Below, in pieces: positions 3,909-7,936 of a stretch of 7,936 bases of DNA; position 1 is the stretch's first letter; each line of letters begins with the position of its first letter. The notes under the pieces were generated by a model. The model was given only the letters and a program-made list of their open reading frames with translations, was not told where the DNA came from and searched no databases. The stretch spans positions 1 through 7,936 of the forward strand of contig JAHOYW010000114.1 of assembly GCA_019038735.1 (NCBI GenBank), given 5' to 3'. A program made the position numbers and the translations under genes. This DNA comes from Victivallales bacterium (GTDB taxonomy: Bacteria > Verrucomicrobiota > Lentisphaeria > Victivallales > Victivallaceae).

Positions 3909-5825
3909 ATGGGTAAAATAATTGGAATTGACCTTGGTACCACTAACTGCTGTATGGCAGTAATGGAACACGGGGAAGCGAAAGTAATTCCGAACGCGGA
4001 AGGAAATCGCACAACGCCGTCAACTGTGGCTTTCACTAAAAATGGTGAAAGACTGGTTGGACAAACCGCAAAACGTCAAGCAGTAACTAATCCTAAGCAT
4101 ACAGTGTTTTCTGTAAAACGCTTCATGGGACGCAAATTCGATGAAGTCGGCGATGAAAAACACCTCGTGCCTTACGAAGTTGTTAAAGCTAAAAATGGCG
4201 ATGCTCACATCAAAATTGAGAAAGATACATATTCTCCACCGGAAGTGGCGGCAATGATTCTGCAGAAACTTAAAACTGACGCGGAAGCATATCTCGGCGA
4301 AGAAGTTAAACAGGCTGTAATTACAGTTCCCGCCTACTTCAATGACAGTCAGCGTCAAGCTACTAAAGATGCTGGTAAAATCGCCGGACTTGAAGTCCTA
4401 CGTATTATCAATGAACCTACTGCCGCTTCTCTGGCTTACGGTTTGGACAAAGATAAAGAAGAAATTATTGCTGTATATGACCTCGGCGGCGGAACATTTG
4501 ATATATCCGTTCTCGAAATCGGAGACGGCGTTTTTGAAGTAAAAGCAACTAACGGTGATACTCACCTCGGCGGAGATGACTTCGATCAGGTTCTCATCGA
4601 CCATCTTGCTGATAACTTCAAGAAAGATAATAATGTTGATCTGCGTAAAGATCCACAAGCTCTACAACGCCTCAAAGAAGGTGCTGAAAAAGCTAAATGT
4701 GAACTTTCAACCAGCATGAGCTCTGACATCAACTTGCCGTTTATTACAATGAATCAGGACGGTCCTGTTCATATGAATATTACGATAAGTCGCGCGGATC
4801 TGGAAAAATGGTGTGATCCATTACTCGAACGCACAAAAGTTCCATGCGAAAACTGTATGAAAGATGCCGGTGTTTCAACTTCTGAAATCAAAGAAGTTAT
4901 CATGGTTGGCGGAATGACTCGTATGCCTAAAGTACAGTCTACAGCCAGTGCTATATTCAGTAATGACCCGCATAAAGGAGTTAATCCTGATGAAGTCGTT
5001 GCCTGTGGCGCGGCTATTCAAGGCGGAGTCCTCGGTGGCGAAGTTGAAGACGTTGTATTGCTCGACGTTACACCTCTTTCACTGGGTATTGAAACCATGG
5101 GCGGAGTATTCACCCGTTTGATCGAGCGTAATACAACTATTCCTGCTCGCAAAAGCGAAATATTCTCAACCGCGGCTGACAATCAGCCTTCTGTAGATAT
5201 TCATGTACTACAGGGCGAACGCGAAATGGCGGGTTCAAATAAAAGTATCGGACGTTTCCGTTTAGACGGCATAGCTCCGGCACCACGCGGCATACCGCAA
5301 GTCGAAGTTGCTTTTGACATCGATGCTAACGGTATTCTGCATGTAACCGCGAAAGACCTGGGAACCGGTAAAGAACAAAAGATTACTATTACCGCGAATT
5401 CTGGTTTGAGTGATGAAGAAATCGAAAATATGGTTGACGAAGCCAAAGCTCATGCCGATGAAGACAAAGCGGCTAAAGAGAAAATCGAAACCAAAAATAA
5501 AGCAGACTCTATGATCTATCAAACTGAAAAACAGTTGAAAGAACATGGCGAAAAAATGACCGATGACATCAAACAGCCTGTTGAAGACGGTATCGCTAAA
5601 CTCAAGCAACAGCTTGAAAGCGATGATACTGAAGGTATGCAGGCGACTATGACTGACATCGAACAGCATCTGATGAAGTTCGGAGAAAAAATCTACGAAC
5701 AGCAACAGCAAGCTGGCGCGCAAGGTGCTCCAGAAGGTGAAGCTCCTCAACAGGAAGCTGATCAAGCCGCTGAAAAGAACGATGATGACATCGTTGATGC
5801 TGAAGTCATTGATGACGACAAGTAA
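3909..5825 (+). CDS. dnaK: Chaperone DnaK (Hsp70)
   Basis: A 638-residue cytoplasmic Hsp70 that binds and releases unfolded peptides in an ATP cycle with DnaJ and GrpE, neither of which is in this window. The ATPase domain covers about 1-380, with phosphate loop GIDLGTTN (6-13), catalytic K70 (SVKRFMGR), NEPTAAS (168-174), DLGGGTFD (191-198) and VGGMTRMP (333-340). The linker VVLLDVTPL is at 382-390. The beta-sandwich peptide-binding domain follows ([17 protein letters not shown]). A helical lid and a Q/A-rich tail end in [14 protein letters not shown], the usual bacterial terminus. All the motifs looked for are present. Position 14 is Cys, giving N-C14-C15 where E. coli has Ser-Cys. The RBS AAAAGGAGG lies 6 nt upstream. 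It is the first gene of the chaperone operon, driven by the sigma-54 promoter. Confidence 0.98.
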   Translation: MGKIIGIDLGTTNCCMAVMEHGEAKVIPNAEGNRTTPSTVAFTKNGERLVGQTAKRQAVTNPKHTVFSVKRFMGRKFDEVGDEKHLVPYEVVKAKNGDAHIKIEKDTYSPPEVAAMILQKLKTDAEAYLGEEVKQAVITVPAYFNDSQRQATKDAGKIAGLEVLRIINEPTAASLAYGLDKDKEEIIAVYDLGGGTFDISVLEIGDGVFEVKATNGDTHLGGDDFDQVLIDHLADNFKKDNNVDLRKDPQALQRLKEGAEKAKCELSTSMSSDINLPFITMNQDGPVHMNITISRADLEKWCDPLLERTKVPCENCMKDAGVSTSEIKEVIMVGGMTRMPKVQSTASAIFSNDPHKGVNPDEVVACGAAIQGGVLGGEVEDVVLLDVTPLSLGIETMGGVFTRLIERNTTIPARKSEIFSTAADNQPSVDIHVLQGEREMAGSNKSIGRFRLDGIAPAPRGIPQVEVAFDIDANGILHVTAKDLGTGKEQKITITANSGLSDEEIENMVDEAKAHADEDKAAKEKIETKNKADSMIYQTEKQLKEHGEKMTDDIKQPVEDGIAKLKQQLESDDTEGMQATMTDIEQHLMKFGEKIYEQQQQAGAQGAPEGEAPQQEADQAAEKNDDDIVDAEVIDDDK

Positions 5826-5834
5826 ATAATTAAA

Positions 5835-5868
5835 TCCGGATAAAATTATATCGGTAATTTTATCCGGA
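5835..5868 (+). other. Perfect 14-bp intercistronic stem-loop
   Basis: TCCGGATAAAATTA (5835-5848) is fully complementary to TAATTTTATCCGGA (5855-5868) around TATCGG. It starts 9 nt after the dnaK stop and ends 45 nt before groES. The downstream sequence ACTATTTTATAG is T-rich but has no clean U-tract. It may be a partial terminator, or a processing or stability hairpin that sets the dnaK to groESL ratio. It is not CIRCE. Confidence 0.75.
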
Positions 5869-5913
5869 CTATTTTATAGAACAAACAAAAAACCCTAACA
5901 AGGAGCAAAAACA

Positions 5914-6210
5914 ATGGCGCAAGTCAAAGTAAAACCACTCGGTGATCGTGTATTACTCGAATCACTCGAAGTCGCTGAACAAGTAAAAGGCGGTATCGTA
6001 ATTCCTGATTCTGCAAAAGAAAAACCACAGGAATACAAAGTAGTTGCTTTAGGAACTGGAAAAACTGATGACAATGGCAAGAAAATTGCTTTTGACGTTA
6101 AAATCGGTGATCTCGTTTTGACTAACAAATACGGCGGTACTGAAGTAAAAGTTGAAGAAAAAGAATACAAGCTGGTTAGCGCTGAAGATATTTTAGCGGT
6201 ACTTGTTTAA
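5914..6210 (+). CDS. groES: Co-chaperonin GroES (Hsp10)
   Basis: A 98-residue subunit of the heptameric lid of the GroEL folding chamber. It has the family start [11 protein letters not shown], the mobile loop that contacts GroEL (about 18-36, [20 protein letters not shown]), the roof-loop region with DDNGKK, and the closing strand [14 protein letters not shown]. Its length is normal and there is no cysteine. AGGAG lies 8 nt before the ATG. It follows dnaK after 88 nt containing a strong hairpin and precedes groEL by 28 nt, so all three are likely one operon. I see no CIRCE repeat or convincing second promoter in the gap before it. Confidence 0.97.
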   Translation: MAQVKVKPLGDRVLLESLEVAEQVKGGIVIPDSAKEKPQEYKVVALGTGKTDDNGKKIAFDVKIGDLVLTNKYGGTEVKVEEKEYKLVSAEDILAVLV

Positions 6211-6235
6211 TAAATCTAATTATAAGGAATTTTGA

Positions 6236-7897
<1,662 letters not shown>

Positions 7898-7936
7898 GCC
7901 GAGCTGTTTTCCAAACAAACACCAAAAAGACGCGGA

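Noticed and set aside
5826..5913. CIRCE/HrcA operator before groES
   Set aside because: The inverted repeat present is TCCGGATAAAATTA-N6, not TTAGCACTC-N9-GAGTGCTAA. No CIRCE half-site was found before dnaK either.

Overview
The window joins an AT-rich accessory region (about 1-3525) to a core chaperone operon (about 3823-7897). DnaK, GroES and GroEL are all full length. The order dnaK-groES-groEL, the residue style of both large chaperones ([10 protein letters not shown] in Dna[11 protein letters not shown] in GroEL), the TRL-like lipoprotein and the sigma-54 promoter make me think of a Gram-negative bacterium of the PVC group, possibly Lentisphaerota. That placement is recall-based and moderate in confidence.

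Layout. Positions 1-162 hold a possible 22-codon leader ORF overlapping a long hairpin with a U7 tract. Positions 163-1243 encode two small lipoproteins in one transcription unit: a TRL-like protein and an unrecognised one. A second copy of the hairpin element follows (about 1270-1358). It precedes 1381-2217, which encodes a protein with four membrane helices and a C-terminal region carrying an Rx5H motif like that of HEPN RNase domains. The stop codon of that gene overlaps the ATG of a small gene by ATGA. The small gene is split after its second codon by an intact IS630-family insertion sequence (2222-3321, transposase on the minus strand, TA target duplication). Joining the TA copies restores a 69-codon ORF ending at 3525. 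Positions 3526-3822 hold no convincing gene but are packed with hairpins and end in an intrinsic terminator.

The chaperone operon starts with an exact match to the sigma-54 -24/-12 consensus (3823-3839), with a predicted transcript start near 3850. A perfect 14-bp stem-loop separates dnaK from groES, and groEL follows groES after 28 nt. No CIRCE operator is visible. The sequence therefore predicts enhancer-activator control of the main Hsp70/Hsp60 machinery, instead of HrcA or sigma-32 control.

The points most worth attention are the sigma-54 promoter on dnaK-groESL, the membrane-HEPN/small-partner gene pair broken by the IS, and the duplicated hairpin leader whose base changes preserve pairing in the RNA.
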